From Streptosporangium carneum (GTDB lineage: Bacteria; Actinomycetota; Actinomycetes; Streptosporangiales; Streptosporangiaceae): 64,000 bases of DNA. The notes under the pieces were generated by a model that worked only from the letters and a program-made list of their open reading frames with translations, was not told the origin of the DNA and searched no databases. The stretch is from positions 62,001 to 126,000 of the forward strand of contig NZ_BSEV01000011.1 of assembly GCF_027922005.1 (NCBI RefSeq), given 5' to 3'. The position numbers and the translations under genes are program-made. Of the stretch, positions 43,679 through 52,820 are shown piece by piece (within the stretch, counting starts at the first letter, position 1; every line of letters starts with the position of its first letter).

Positions 43679-44457
43679 ACAGTAAGAAGATCTCCTTCCA
43701 GGGCGTGTCGAAGAGCTTCGCGCTCAAGGACACGGAGTTCGCCGCTCTCAGCGACGTCTCCCTGGACATAGCCGACCGTGAGTTCGTAACCGTCGTCGGG
43801 CCGTCCGGCTGCGGCAAGAGCACGCTGATGGGCATGGCGGCCGGGCTGGTCGAACCCGGCACCGGCCAGATTCTCATCGACGGACGCCCGGTCGCCGGGC
43901 CTGGCCCCGACCGGGGCGTGATCTTCCAGCAGTACGCCCTCTTTCCCTGGCTGACCGTACGCAAGAACGTCGAGTTCGGGCTCAAGCTCTCCCCGATCTC
44001 TCCCGAGGAGCGGCGTGAGCGGGCCCAGCGGGCGATCGAGCTGGTCGGCCTGACCGACTTCGCCGACGCGCTGCCCAAGACCCTGTCCGGCGGCATGAAG
44101 CAGCGCTGCGCCATCGCCCGGGCCTACGCGGTGAACCCCGAGGTCCTGCTCATGGACGAGCCCTTCGGAGCGCTGGACGCGCTGACCCGTGTGCAGCTGC
44201 AGGATCAGCTCCTGCGGACCTGGAGTCAGGAGCGCCGCACCGTCATGTTCATCACCCACGATGTCGACGAGGCGGTCTACCTGGCCAACCGGGTGGTCGT
44301 CATGGCGGCGCGACCCGGCCGGATCTACAAGGTCATCGACGTTGACCTGCCCTATCCGCGGACCGAGGAGATCCGGCTGTCGCCCGAGTTCGGGCGCATC
44401 CGCAACGAGGTCTGGCACTCGGTCTACCACCAGGCGCCGGCCGCGCCGGTCGCCTGA
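43675..44457 (+). CDS. ABC importer ATPase (SsuB/TauB type)
   Basis: 260 residues. Walker [11 protein letters not shown]-loop [11 protein letters not shown], signature [14 protein letters not shown], Walker [12 protein letters not shown] and [16 protein letters not shown] identify a SsuB/TauB ATPase. Energises the permease encoded just before it; the binding lipoprotein is encoded at 45045-46052 on the other strand. Confidence 0.94.
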   Translation: MNSKKISFQGVSKSFALKDTEFAALSDVSLDIADREFVTVVGPSGCGKSTLMGMAAGLVEPGTGQILIDGRPVAGPGPDRGVIFQQYALFPWLTVRKNVEFGLKLSPISPEERRERAQRAIELVGLTDFADALPKTLSGGMKQRCAIARAYAVNPEVLLMDEPFGALDALTRVQLQDQLLRTWSQERRTVMFITHDVDEAVYLANRVVVMAARPGRIYKVIDVDLPYPRTEEIRLSPEFGRIRNEVWHSVYHQAPAAPVA

Positions 44458-44537
44458 CGCCCCGCCCGCCTTGGCGGGTCACCCGGGCGCACGCGCGGAC
44501 ATGGCGGTGCGCCACCCGGCACCCGAACCGACTGCCC

Positions 44538-44571
44538 GCGGTGCCGCCCGGTCCTGACCGGGCGGCACCGC
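44538..44571. terminator. Terminator hairpin after the ABC importer operon
   Basis: GCGGTGCCGCCCGGTC and GACCGGGCGGCACCGC are perfect 16-base complementary arms; two bases separate them, so the innermost pairs probably open as the loop. Confidence 0.75.
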
Positions 44572-44627
44572 GTCCGGGCGGCCGCTCCACGCACGACCAG
44601 CGGGCCTACCGGTCCTTTGATTCGCCA

Positions 44628-44783
44628 GGACCGGTAGGCCCGCCGCGTTTTCGTACGCCTTCACCGGGACCGGTGGGTCTGTCGCGTCTTCGTACGCCTT
44701 CACCGGAACTGGTGGGTCTGTCGCGTTTTCGTATGTCTTCACCGGGACCGGTGGGCCCGCCGCGTCTTCGTACGTCCGATCCG
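44628..44783. repeat. 39-bp tandem repeat, 4 units
   Basis: Units start at 44628, 44667, 44706 and 44745 with G(G/A)ACCGGT. On the minus strand the unit reads as a 13-residue repeat of the form PPVPVK(T/A)YE(N/D)A(T/A)(D/G), and much of the variation is synonymous or conservative. Confidence 0.93.
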
Positions 44784-44874
44784 CTGATGTGCCGTCGATC
44801 GCGCGTATCCCCGCTCCGTGGAAGAGCGTTCCCTGCGAAGGGCCGCGTTCTCGCCGCACGTCCCGCTCCCATGA

Positions 44875-44921
44875 CGGAGGGCCGGACGGACAGGGCGCAC
44901 CCCTGTCCGTCCGGCCCTCCG
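44875..44921 (-). terminator. Very strong terminator hairpin
   Basis: A perfect 21-bp stem (CGGAGGGCCGGACGGACAGG plus G, and complement) with a five-base loop, downstream of the substrate-binding protein gene. Confidence 0.85.
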
Positions 44922-44940
44922 CCGTGCCAGAGCACTGTGG

Positions 44941-45000
44941 TCAAAGCACTGTTCAGAGCACTGTTCAGAGCACCGTTCAGAACACCGCTCAGAGCACTGT
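44941..45000. repeat. 12-bp tandem repeat, 5 units
   Basis: TCAGAGCACTGT-like units at 44941, 44953, 44965, 44977 and 44989, between the hairpin and the stop of the binding-protein gene. Confidence 0.92.
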
Positions 45001-45044
45001 GGCGGGCGACCGCTTCGCCGGATGCGGCTCGCGGTCCCCCGGGA

Positions 45045-46052
45045 TCATCGTGAGGACGCCGACTTGTACAGGTCGGCGGTGTAGTAGGCGGCGGGGTCCG
45101 GAGACTCGGTCAGCTTGCCCATGACGACGAAGATGTCGGCCAGGCCCTTGTACCAGCCGGCGACCGACCCGTCCTCGGTCAACTTGACCAGCTCGGCGGT
45201 GGGCAGGATCTTCGTGACCGCGGAGGCGCCCTTGAACTGCTCGGCCGGGGCCTTCAGGAACGTGGCGGTCAGCGTCTCGGCCTCGGCGGTGTTCGCCGCG
45301 ATCCAGTCGTTGGCCTCCTGAATGACCTTGAGCACCTTGGTCACCGTCGCGGCGTCGTCGGCGACCAGCTCGTTGCGGGCCACGAAGGAACTGGGGAAGC
45401 TGAGCCGCGGGTAGTAGTCCGCGCTCTTGGTCAGTTCCACCAGGTCGGGGGCGTTCTTCTTGATCGTGTCGATCAGTGGGTACCAGATGGCCGCGGCGTC
45501 GATCTGCTTGGCGGAGAACGCGGTGACCACCGTGCTCGGGTCCATGTTGACCTTCTGGACGTCCTTGGCGGTCAGGCCGGCCTCCTTGAGCGCGAGCTGC
45601 AGGATCATGTCGCCTGAGGTGCCCTCGGGCACGCCGATCTTCTTGCCCTTCAGCGCGGCGACGGACGTGATCCCGGAGTCGGCGTGGGTGATGATCCGGT
45701 CGGCCTGGCCGAGCATGTTCGGCGCGATGATCTTCGCCTTGCCGCTGGCCGGCAGCCAGGTCGCGCCGGAGCCGATGTAGCCGAAGTCGATGTCGCCCGA
45801 GCCGAGTGCCTGGATCTGCAGCGGCCCGTTGGTGAAGACCTTCAGGTCGGGCTCCAGGCCGTGCTTGGCCCACAGGCCCTGCTTGTCGGCCGTGGCCAGC
45901 ACGGCGGCGCCGGAGAAGTCGGCGATGTAGCCGAACCTCACCGTCTTCGGTTCCGCGGCGCCCGTCTCGTTGCCGGAGGAGCCGCAGGCGGCGGAGAGAA
46001 GAAGGGCCAGCGCTGCGGTGAAGGCCGCGGCCAGCCTGCGAGGACGCCTCAT
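45045..46052 (-). CDS. ABC importer substrate-binding lipoprotein (SsuA/TauA/NrtA type)
   Basis: 335 residues. Signal peptide with lipobox LLSAACGSS, so the mature protein begins with a lipidated Cys. VRFGYIADFSGAAVLATAD and SGDIDFGYIGSG are typical of the NMT1/TauA-like type II periplasmic-binding fold. Follows the sulfatase gene by about 50 bases in the same direction, and serves the permease and ATPase at 42872-44457. Confidence 0.93.
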   Translation of the reverse strand: MRRPRRLAAAFTAALALLLSAACGSSGNETGAAEPKTVRFGYIADFSGAAVLATADKQGLWAKHGLEPDLKVFTNGPLQIQALGSGDIDFGYIGSGATWLPASGKAKIIAPNMLGQADRIITHADSGITSVAALKGKKIGVPEGTSGDMILQLALKEAGLTAKDVQKVNMDPSTVVTAFSAKQIDAAAIWYPLIDTIKKNAPDLVELTKSADYYPRLSFPSSFVARNELVADDAATVTKVLKVIQEANDWIAANTAEAETLTATFLKAPAEQFKGASAVTKILPTAELVKLTEDGSVAGWYKGLADIFVVMGKLTESPDPAAYYTADLYKSASSR

Positions 46053-46104
46053 GGGAGGTCCTTTCGAGGGGGGTGGGTTGGTGGTGGACGGAGCGCCGGT
46101 CGCC

Positions 46105-47592
46105 TCAGGTGACCTGGTCGGCGACGCCGTCGACGTCGGGAGCGCGGCCCTCGCCGATGTCGGCCATGTAACTCATCCAGGTGTAGGCCGGGTCGCCGCG
46201 GCGCAGCAACTCGCGGTAGAGCCGCACGGTGAGGTCGCGTCGCACAGCCGCGTAGGCGGGGGCGGTGTAGACGTTGTGCAGCTCGTGCGGGTCGCTCTCC
46301 AGGTCGTACAGCTCGTGCACGCTCTCGGGGTTGAACACCAGCTTGTGGCGGTGGTCCCGGAGCATGCGCTGAGAGTAGGGGAAGTGGTGGCCGTGGAACT
46401 CGGCGACCACCTCGGTCCGCCAGTCCACCGGCTCGCCGGCCACCAGCGGGAGCACGCTCTCGCCGTCGCAGGGCTCCTGCGGCGGCAGCCCGGCCAGCTC
46501 CAGGATCGTCGGGTTGAGGTCGATCAGCGTGGTGAACTCGTCGACGATCCCGGGTTCGGTGCCGGGGACGCGGACGATGCCGGGAATACGATAGATGTCC
46601 TCGTACATCGCCGGGCCCTTGTCGTTGAGCCGGTGGGCGCCGGTGAACTCGCCGTGGTCGGCGGTGAAGATCACGGAGGTGTCGTCCCAGAGTCCGTGCT
46701 CGCGCAGCGCGCCGAGCATCCGGCCGACCTGGTCGTCGATCATCGTGACGTAGCCCCAGTAGACCGCGATCAGCTTGCGCCAGGCGTCGGCGTCGAAGTG
46801 GTCGGCCGACCAGTACTCGGCGTAGCGGCGCTGCACGTCGGGCTTGCCGGCGAAGGTCTCGGCCATCGACTCCGGCAGCGGCACCTGCTCGGGGTCGTAC
46901 ATGTCGTAGTACTCGTCGGGGATCAGGTACGGCAGGTGCGGGCCGTAGAAGTGGCAGGAGAGCATGAAGGGCTTACCGCTGTCACGGAAGTCGGCGGCGT
47001 AGCGCTCCAGCAGTTCCAGCGTGCGCTCGGTCAGGAACGCCTCGACGGTCGCCTCGGCCGGTTGCCGGAGTCGCCCGGCGATCAGGTGGCCGCGCCCGGA
47101 GTCGTTGGGGGCCTTGCCGAAGACCGGTTCGCGCACCTCGAAGGGCGGGTGGCCGTTCTCCTTGAGCCAGTGCTCGTAGGAGGGGTGGTGGAAGGGGTTG
47201 AGCGCACCGGGCAGGTGCTCGCCGTCCATGGAGTAGAACTCAGGTCCGCGCTCGCGGCCGATGTGCCATTTCCCGACGTGGCCGAGGTTGTACCCGGCCG
47301 CAAGCAGTGGCGTGGGCAGGACCGGTTGGTCGTCGGCGACCTCGTCGCGGGCGCCGCCGTTGCGCTCGGGGTTGACCAGCAGGCCGTGCCGGAACGGGTG
47401 CAGGCCGGTGAACAGCGACGCCCGCGCGGGCGTGCAGATCGCGGTGGGCGTGTAGAAGCGGTCGAAGCGGGCGCCCTGCGCGGCCAGGTCGTCCAGCGCC
47501 GGGGTGCGCACCACCGGGTTGCCGTAGCAGCCGAGCGTGTCCACCCGGTGCTGGTCGGTCATCAAGAACAGGACATTGCGTGGGGTGGTCAC
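46105..47592 (-). CDS. Type I sulfatase (formylglycine-dependent)
   Basis: 495 residues. NVLFLMTDQHRVDTLGCYG at the N-terminus supplies metal-binding Asp and the sequence C-T-P-A-R-A-S-L-F-T-G (Cys53 to Gly63) is the formylglycine signature. FTADHGEFTGAHR carries the second metal-site residues. No signal peptide is seen, so it probably acts in the cytoplasm on imported sulfate esters. It starts at a GTG with CGGAGA upstream. The local formylglycine-generating enzyme would mature it. Confidence 0.95.
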   Translation of the reverse strand: MTTPRNVLFLMTDQHRVDTLGCYGNPVVRTPALDDLAAQGARFDRFYTPTAICTPARASLFTGLHPFRHGLLVNPERNGGARDEVADDQPVLPTPLLAAGYNLGHVGKWHIGRERGPEFYSMDGEHLPGALNPFHHPSYEHWLKENGHPPFEVREPVFGKAPNDSGRGHLIAGRLRQPAEATVEAFLTERTLELLERYAADFRDSGKPFMLSCHFYGPHLPYLIPDEYYDMYDPEQVPLPESMAETFAGKPDVQRRYAEYWSADHFDADAWRKLIAVYWGYVTMIDDQVGRMLGALREHGLWDDTSVIFTADHGEFTGAHRLNDKGPAMYEDIYRIPGIVRVPGTEPGIVDEFTTLIDLNPTILELAGLPPQEPCDGESVLPLVAGEPVDWRTEVVAEFHGHHFPYSQRMLRDHRHKLVFNPESVHELYDLESDPHELHNVYTAPAYAAVRRDLTVRLYRELLRRGDPAYTWMSYMADIGEGRAPDVDGVADQVT

Positions 47593-47934
47593 GTGGTCTC
47601 CGATCAGCTTTATTCCTGAGAGTTGACGTTAATGGGCGATGGAAGGGGTGGCAAGAGGGGGAATACGCTCAGGGGTCGCCGCAGGCCCGGAGGGCGTCCC
47701 GTGTGGACCTGCGGCTGACTCCCCGCTCGCGACGGCCACGTCTGGCCGGGTGCCCTTCGAGGGGTCGCGCCGGTTCGGTTTCGGGTCGTCTGCTGATCGA
47801 AATCATCCATTTATGTCAACTGTATTGACCTAATGGGATGCGAGATCCACACTCTCCGTTATCGAGAGCCCTGTCCGAGACACGCCCGGCAACGCCGGAT
47901 GGACATCGCAAAGTGGACATCGCAAAGGAGCCCC
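47593..47934. promoter_or_regulatory. Divergent promoter region, sulfatase/hexosaminidase
   Basis: Includes an AT-rich stretch with the palindrome GTCAACTGTATTGAC (47815-47829), a candidate ROK operator, and, next to the hexosaminidase start, a 14-bp tandem duplication TGGACATCGCAAAG (47900-47927) ending in the ribosome binding site AAAGGAG. Confidence 0.55.
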
Positions 47935-50385
47935 ATGCCAGAGACCCGGTTCCGTCCGATCTCGCGGTCGAGACGCCGCTCGCTCCCCACCGTCCTGTCG
48001 ACCGCACTGGCCGCGACGCTGCTGATCTCATCGGCCGCGGGCATGGCGCAGGCGTCCACGTCTCCTGCCCTGCCGGTGGCGGGCGTCACCGCGTCGGCGC
48101 CGGCCAATCTGGCCCTCACCGGCACGGCCACCGCCTCCAGCGTCGAACTGGACCGCGACACCTTCGTCGCGGCGCACGTCAACGACGACGACACGAGCAC
48201 CCGATGGTCGTCGAAGTACCAGGACGACAACTGGGTGCAGGTCAAGCTGGCCGAGCCGTCCACCGTCGACCACGTCACCATCACCTGGCCCAACGCCTGC
48301 GCCCGCGACTTCGTCCTGCAGACCTCGACCGACGGCGCCGCCTGGACCGACGTCGCCGCGCTGCGACGCGACACCTGCCCCAGGACCGACGTCATCGATG
48401 TGCGGTCCACGACCCCGGTCTCCTTCGTCCGGATGCAGGGCCGCCAACGCTGGGCGACCTATGGGTACTCCATCTCCGAGTTCCAGATCTGGGACCTTCC
48501 GCCCGCGCCGCCGGCTCCGACGCTCGGCCTGTCGCCAAAGCCGGTCTCGGTCCAGGAATCCGGCGGCACGCCGTACACCCTGCACAGGAACACGCGCATC
48601 GTCGCGGTCGGAGACGGCGCCCAGGCGCCGGCGGAGTACCTGGCCAGGGTGCTCCGGCCGTCGACCGGGCACCGCCTGCCCGTCGTTAAGGCGGGAGGAG
48701 GGCCCGCGCCGATCGTCATCGAGGTCGGTCCCGGAAAGGGACCCAGCGGCCACGAGGCCGAGGGGTACGGGCTCACCGTCGGCGCCGGTCGCGTCCTCAT
48801 CAGCGCGGCCACACCCAACGGCGCGCTCAACGGTGTGCAGACGCTGCGCCAGCTGTTCCCGCAGTGGGTCGAGTCCGACACCGTCGTCGCCGTCCCGTGG
48901 ACGGTCCCCGCGGTGACGATCACCGACTACCCGCGTTTCGCGCACCGCGGGATGATGCTCGACGTCGCCCGCAGCTTCTACCCGCTGAACGAGGTCAAGG
49001 CGTACATCGACGCCGCGGCGCAGTTCAAGGTCAACCGCCTCCATCTGCACCTGACCGACGACCAGGGATGGCGCATCGCGATGGACGACCCGCGGAGCAA
49101 CCCGTCCGGCATCGACTACGGGCTGCTCACCGAGGTGAGCGGCGACACCGCGATGACGGAGCGCGGCACCGAGCCGGGCGTCACCGGCCACTACACCAAG
49201 GCCGACTACGCCGAGATCGTCCGTTACGCCGGTGAGAACGGCATGACGGTGATCCCCGAGATCGACCTGCCCGGCCACACCAACGCCGCGCTGCACGCCA
49301 TCCCGCAGCTCAACACCTCCGGCGCCCAGCCGAAGCCTCAGCCGGGACAGTCGACCGTGCCCGCCAACGGCACCGGCGCGGTCGGCTACTCGTCGCTGGA
49401 CGCGAACAGCGCCGTGACGTACGAGTTCGCCGAGCACGTCCTCACCGAGATCGCTGCGATGACGCCCGGGCCGTACCTGCACATCGGCGGGGACGAGGCG
49501 CACGTCACGAGCCACGCCGACTACACGAAGATGGTCAACGCGTTCACGCGGAAGGCCGTTTCCCTCGGCAAGACCGTCGTCGGCTGGAACGAGTACGCCG
49601 GGACCGAGCTCCCGCAGGACAAGGCCGTCGTGCAGTTCTGGAACGGGAACCGGACGGCCGTCGCCAACGCGGTGAACAACCGCGGCGCCAAGGTGATCCT
49701 CTCCCCGGCGCCCAACACCTACGTGCCGCAGAAGCAGGACCCCCGCCAGCCTCAGGGCGGCACGTGGGCCTGCGGCGGGGCCTGCGGGCTGGACCGCCAC
49801 TACAACTGGAACCCCGGGACGTTCATCCCCGGCATCGCGGAGTCCAGCGTGCTGGGCGTCGAGACGGCCCTGTGGGGCGAGTTCATCCGGCGCGTCGGCC
49901 AGGCGCAGTACTACAGCTTCCCCCGCCTCATCGCCACGGCCGAGGCCGGATGGACCCCGCAGGAACAGCGCGACTACACCGACTTCAGGACGCGCCTGTC
50001 CAAGATCGGCGGCCGGTTGACGGTCCAGGGGACGAACTTCTTCCCCACCGCGGACGTGGCCTGGCGGATGGAGGCACTCGGCGCCCCGGTGACCGTCAGG
50101 ACCGGCCGGCCCGCCGGGGCCACCTGGACCGTCACCGCCCCCGGAGTCGCGTCCGGAGAGCTCGTGGCGACCGTCGTCTGGAGCGACGGTGTGCGGGAGA
50201 ACGTCACGCTGACGACCACCCGCGAGGCGAGCATTCCCGACATGCGGATCAACGACGCCTTCACCGCGAAGTCCAACCGGACCTTCAGCGAGGCGGGGAA
50301 GTACACGGGAACGCTCTCGGTCCGCCTGCCCGGCCAGGCTCCGGTCGAAGGAGGACTGACGGTCACCGTCCGCGACGACGCCTGA
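47935..50385 (+). CDS. Secreted beta-N-acetylhexosaminidase (GH20) with F5/8-type C domain
   Basis: 816 residues from the ATG at 47935 (AAAGGAG upstream). Signal peptide (about 1-40). Residues 55-190 are a discoidin/CBM32-like domain with TGTATASSVELDRDT and DNWVQVKLAEPSTVDHV. A GH20b-type domain and the GH20 catalytic barrel follow: RGMMLDVARSFYPLNEVK, NRLHLHLTDDQGWRI, and HIGGDEAH with catalytic Asp520-Glu521. The C-terminal 100 residues are Ig-like. It releases terminal GlcNAc/GalNAc outside the cell, upstream of import and desulfation by its neighbours. Confidence 0.95.
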   Translation: MPETRFRPISRSRRRSLPTVLSTALAATLLISSAAGMAQASTSPALPVAGVTASAPANLALTGTATASSVELDRDTFVAAHVNDDDTSTRWSSKYQDDNWVQVKLAEPSTVDHVTITWPNACARDFVLQTSTDGAAWTDVAALRRDTCPRTDVIDVRSTTPVSFVRMQGRQRWATYGYSISEFQIWDLPPAPPAPTLGLSPKPVSVQESGGTPYTLHRNTRIVAVGDGAQAPAEYLARVLRPSTGHRLPVVKAGGGPAPIVIEVGPGKGPSGHEAEGYGLTVGAGRVLISAATPNGALNGVQTLRQLFPQWVESDTVVAVPWTVPAVTITDYPRFAHRGMMLDVARSFYPLNEVKAYIDAAAQFKVNRLHLHLTDDQGWRIAMDDPRSNPSGIDYGLLTEVSGDTAMTERGTEPGVTGHYTKADYAEIVRYAGENGMTVIPEIDLPGHTNAALHAIPQLNTSGAQPKPQPGQSTVPANGTGAVGYSSLDANSAVTYEFAEHVLTEIAAMTPGPYLHIGGDEAHVTSHADYTKMVNAFTRKAVSLGKTVVGWNEYAGTELPQDKAVVQFWNGNRTAVANAVNNRGAKVILSPAPNTYVPQKQDPRQPQGGTWACGGACGLDRHYNWNPGTFIPGIAESSVLGVETALWGEFIRRVGQAQYYSFPRLIATAEAGWTPQEQRDYTDFRTRLSKIGGRLTVQGTNFFPTADVAWRMEALGAPVTVRTGRPAGATWTVTAPGVASGELVATVVWSDGVRENVTLTTTREASIPDMRINDAFTAKSNRTFSEAGKYTGTLSVRLPGQAPVEGGLTVTVRDDA

Positions 50386-50425
50386 CCAGGTCCCGCCCGC
50401 CCCGCCGCCTGACCTGATCCCGCCC
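50386..50425. other. Short 3' region of the hexosaminidase gene
   Basis: Contains a C-rich partial repeat (CCGCCTGACCTGATCCCGCCCG-like) leading into the terminator hairpin. Confidence 0.4.
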
Positions 50426-50459
50426 GCCCCGTCGCCTCCCTCGCCGGAGGCGGCGGGGC
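50426..50459 (+). terminator. Terminator hairpin after the hexosaminidase gene
   Basis: GCCCCGTCGCCTCC and GGAGGCGGCGGGGC pair over 14 positions with one G-T wobble, followed by TTCTCCTTTT. Confidence 0.85.
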
Positions 50460-50804
50460 TTCTCCTTTTCCGGCAGCGTCGGCGCTTCGCCGGAAGACGT
50501 CCGGCCGGCTGGTCGACGAGGGTCGCCGACGCCTCCTGTTCGAGGCGGGTCACGGATCCAGTGGACCCGCTCCCGGCTTCGGATGTCCGAAAAGCCGGAT
50601 AACGGTCACACTTCGTTCTCGCCAACCTCGGTGATCACTGGCTACCCTTGATCTTCGCATTTACTGAACATGAGGATATCTCAGGACTTCGGCAAGGATA
50701 TGGCGATTAGCTGAGCTTTTCCGCAGGTCAGCCCTTCTGCCCGCCGACGGTTCCCCCTTCCTCAGCCCGTCCGGCTCAGGACGGTTCGCTCCCCCGGAGG
50801 ACCA
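50460..50804. other. Upstream region of the subtilisin-like gene
   Basis: GC content falls at 50610-50700 (CATTTACTGAACATGAGGATATCTC), consistent with a promoter. No coding sequence is supported. Confidence 0.45.
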
Positions 50805-52688
50805 GTGAGACTACGGTCTCTACTGGCGAGCACCGCTGTGCTCGCCATCACCGCGACGGCCACGCTGGCCGTCGGATCACCAGCTCAGGCGACCACCGAC
50901 GACCCCGTCGTGGCCAAGAACCTCGCAGCCGAGGTGCAGAAAGGCGAGAAGGTACGCGCGATCATCGAGGTCGAGCGCGGCCAGAGCCTCGCGGGCGTGG
51001 CCACGACCGCCGAAGCGGCCTCGAGCAAGACCAGCGTCATCAGCAAGACCGGCTCCGACGGGTTCATCGTCGCCACCCTCGACAAGCCGACCCTCGCCGA
51101 ACTCAAGACCGACGACCGGGTGAAGGCCATCTACGAGGATGAGCTGAGCAAGCCGGCGCTCGACGTCAGCACCAAGCTGATCGGTTCGGACAGGGCCAAC
51201 CAGGCGGGCTGGACCGGCAAGGGCTCCACCATCGCGATCATCGACACCGGCATCGACCGGGACCACCCGTTCTTCGCCGGGCGGATCGTGGGCGAGGCCT
51301 GCTTCTCCACCACCGACTTCGACCCTGACTACCAGGCCGTCTCGTTGTGCCCCAACGGCCAGACGACCCAGACCGGAGCCGGCGCGGCCGACGCCGAAAC
51401 CGCGCAGTGCGTCGTGGGCGGCGTGGTCAAGTGCTACCACGGCACGCACGTCGCGGGCATCGCGGCCGGGAAGAAGGTCCAGAACGCGCCCTCCAACGGT
51501 GTCGCACCGGGAGCGGGCATCCTGCCGATCCAGGTGTTCACCCGGTTCAACGGCCCCGTCTGCGCGGAACTGGGCACCTCCACGCCCTGCCTTCTCAGCT
51601 TCACCTCCGACCAGAAGCGCGCGCTGCAGTACGTCGACGAGGTGCACGCGGGGCTGAAGGTCGTGGCGGTCAACATGAGCCTCGGCGGCGGTCCGAAGTA
51701 CACGTTCCCCTGCAGCGGCGCCGCCCTCGAGCCGGAGATCCTCTGGCTCACGCAGTTCGGTGTGAGCACCGTCATCTCCTCGGGCAACAACGGGCACGCG
51801 GACGGCGTCGTCAACCCCGGCTGCATCCCCGCGGCGGTCACCGTCGGCGCGACCGACGACCACGACACCCCCGCTCCCCTCGGCAACCGCGGCCCCCTGC
51901 TCGACCTCTTCGCACCCGGCGTGGCCATCGACTCCGCCATGCCCGGCAACACCTACGGCGTTCTGGGCGGCACCTCCATGGCCGCGCCCCACGTCGCGGG
52001 GGCCCTGGCACTGCTCCGGCAGGCGTACCCGAAGCTGCCCGGCGAGAAGCTCGTCGAGAAGCTGCAGACCACCGGCAAAAGCATCACCTACCCCAGCGGC
52101 GACGCCACGGTGACCACCAAGCGGATCGACCTCGTCGCCGCGCTCCCGCCCCTGCCGACCCCGTCTCCCACCCCGACCGCGACTCCGACGGCCACGCCGA
52201 CCGCCACGGCCACGTCGACGCCGACCCGGACGTCCGACCCCGGCGACCTCGGCACGGTCACCGACCCCCTGCCGGTCCCGGACACGTGCAAGCGGGGCAA
52301 GGGGGCCAAGCCGCTGAACGCCAGGCGGTGGGCGACCGAGATGCTCCGCGGAAAGGGGACGCTGGACGACAGGACCCTCGTCTGCTACCTGTCGCTCGCG
52401 CAGAACGGCAGCAAGGTCTTCCCCGAGGTGACCGACACCGGCTCCCTCGGCAAGGCCTACAAGGTCCTCGCCCCCAAGAGCAGGACCGCCAAGGCTCTGC
52501 TCGACCGTGAACTGCTGGCCGCCTGGCTCAACTACGCCCACGGCGTCCACAACGGCTCCACCAAGGTCCACGGCAGCACCACGCTGACGAAGGCCCTCGG
52601 CGTCGCCGAACGGCACCGCACCGGCGACGGCACGTCCGCCCAGCTCAAGAAGGCCGCCGGCTACCTATACAAGTACGTCAACAAGTAG
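50805..52688 (+). CDS. Secreted subtilisin-like serine protease (S8) with C-terminal domain
   Basis: 627 residues from a GTG with GGAGGA upstream. Signal peptide 1-29, I9-type propeptide region (about 45-115), peptidase domain with the full triad: Asp147 in IIDTGID, His212 in YHGTHVAG, Ser391 in GGTSMAAPH, oxyanion Asn in SSGNNGH. A Pro/Thr-rich linker (TPSPTPTATPTATPTATATS) near residues 450-475 leads to a 150-residue C-terminal domain of unknown role that includes one Cys pair. Probably an extracellular protease exported for nutrition or processing. Confidence 0.95.
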   Translation: MRLRSLLASTAVLAITATATLAVGSPAQATTDDPVVAKNLAAEVQKGEKVRAIIEVERGQSLAGVATTAEAASSKTSVISKTGSDGFIVATLDKPTLAELKTDDRVKAIYEDELSKPALDVSTKLIGSDRANQAGWTGKGSTIAIIDTGIDRDHPFFAGRIVGEACFSTTDFDPDYQAVSLCPNGQTTQTGAGAADAETAQCVVGGVVKCYHGTHVAGIAAGKKVQNAPSNGVAPGAGILPIQVFTRFNGPVCAELGTSTPCLLSFTSDQKRALQYVDEVHAGLKVVAVNMSLGGGPKYTFPCSGAALEPEILWLTQFGVSTVISSGNNGHADGVVNPGCIPAAVTVGATDDHDTPAPLGNRGPLLDLFAPGVAIDSAMPGNTYGVLGGTSMAAPHVAGALALLRQAYPKLPGEKLVEKLQTTGKSITYPSGDATVTTKRIDLVAALPPLPTPSPTPTATPTATPTATATSTPTRTSDPGDLGTVTDPLPVPDTCKRGKGAKPLNARRWATEMLRGKGTLDDRTLVCYLSLAQNGSKVFPEVTDTGSLGKAYKVLAPKSRTAKALLDRELLAAWLNYAHGVHNGSTKVHGSTTLTKALGVAERHRTGDGTSAQLKKAAGYLYKYVNK

Positions 52689-52820
52689 CGGGTGTCTGAC
52701 AAGCGCCGACGAGCGCTCGGGGCGGGATCACGACCCTGATGGGCGTGCTCCTGCCCGCGTGGCGCGGCCGGGGCCTCGGTGGCAGCCGATCTCGGCCTCC
52801 TGTCGGTACGGCCTGCCACC

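Noticed and set aside
44628..44783. Regularly spaced repeats as a CRISPR array
   Set aside because: Units are directly adjacent with no unique spacers and diverge along their length; no cas genes nearby.
52088..52309. Minus-strand frame rich in Gly/Val opposite the protease linker
   Set aside because: It is the complement of the Pro/Thr-rich linker repeats and has no start signal.
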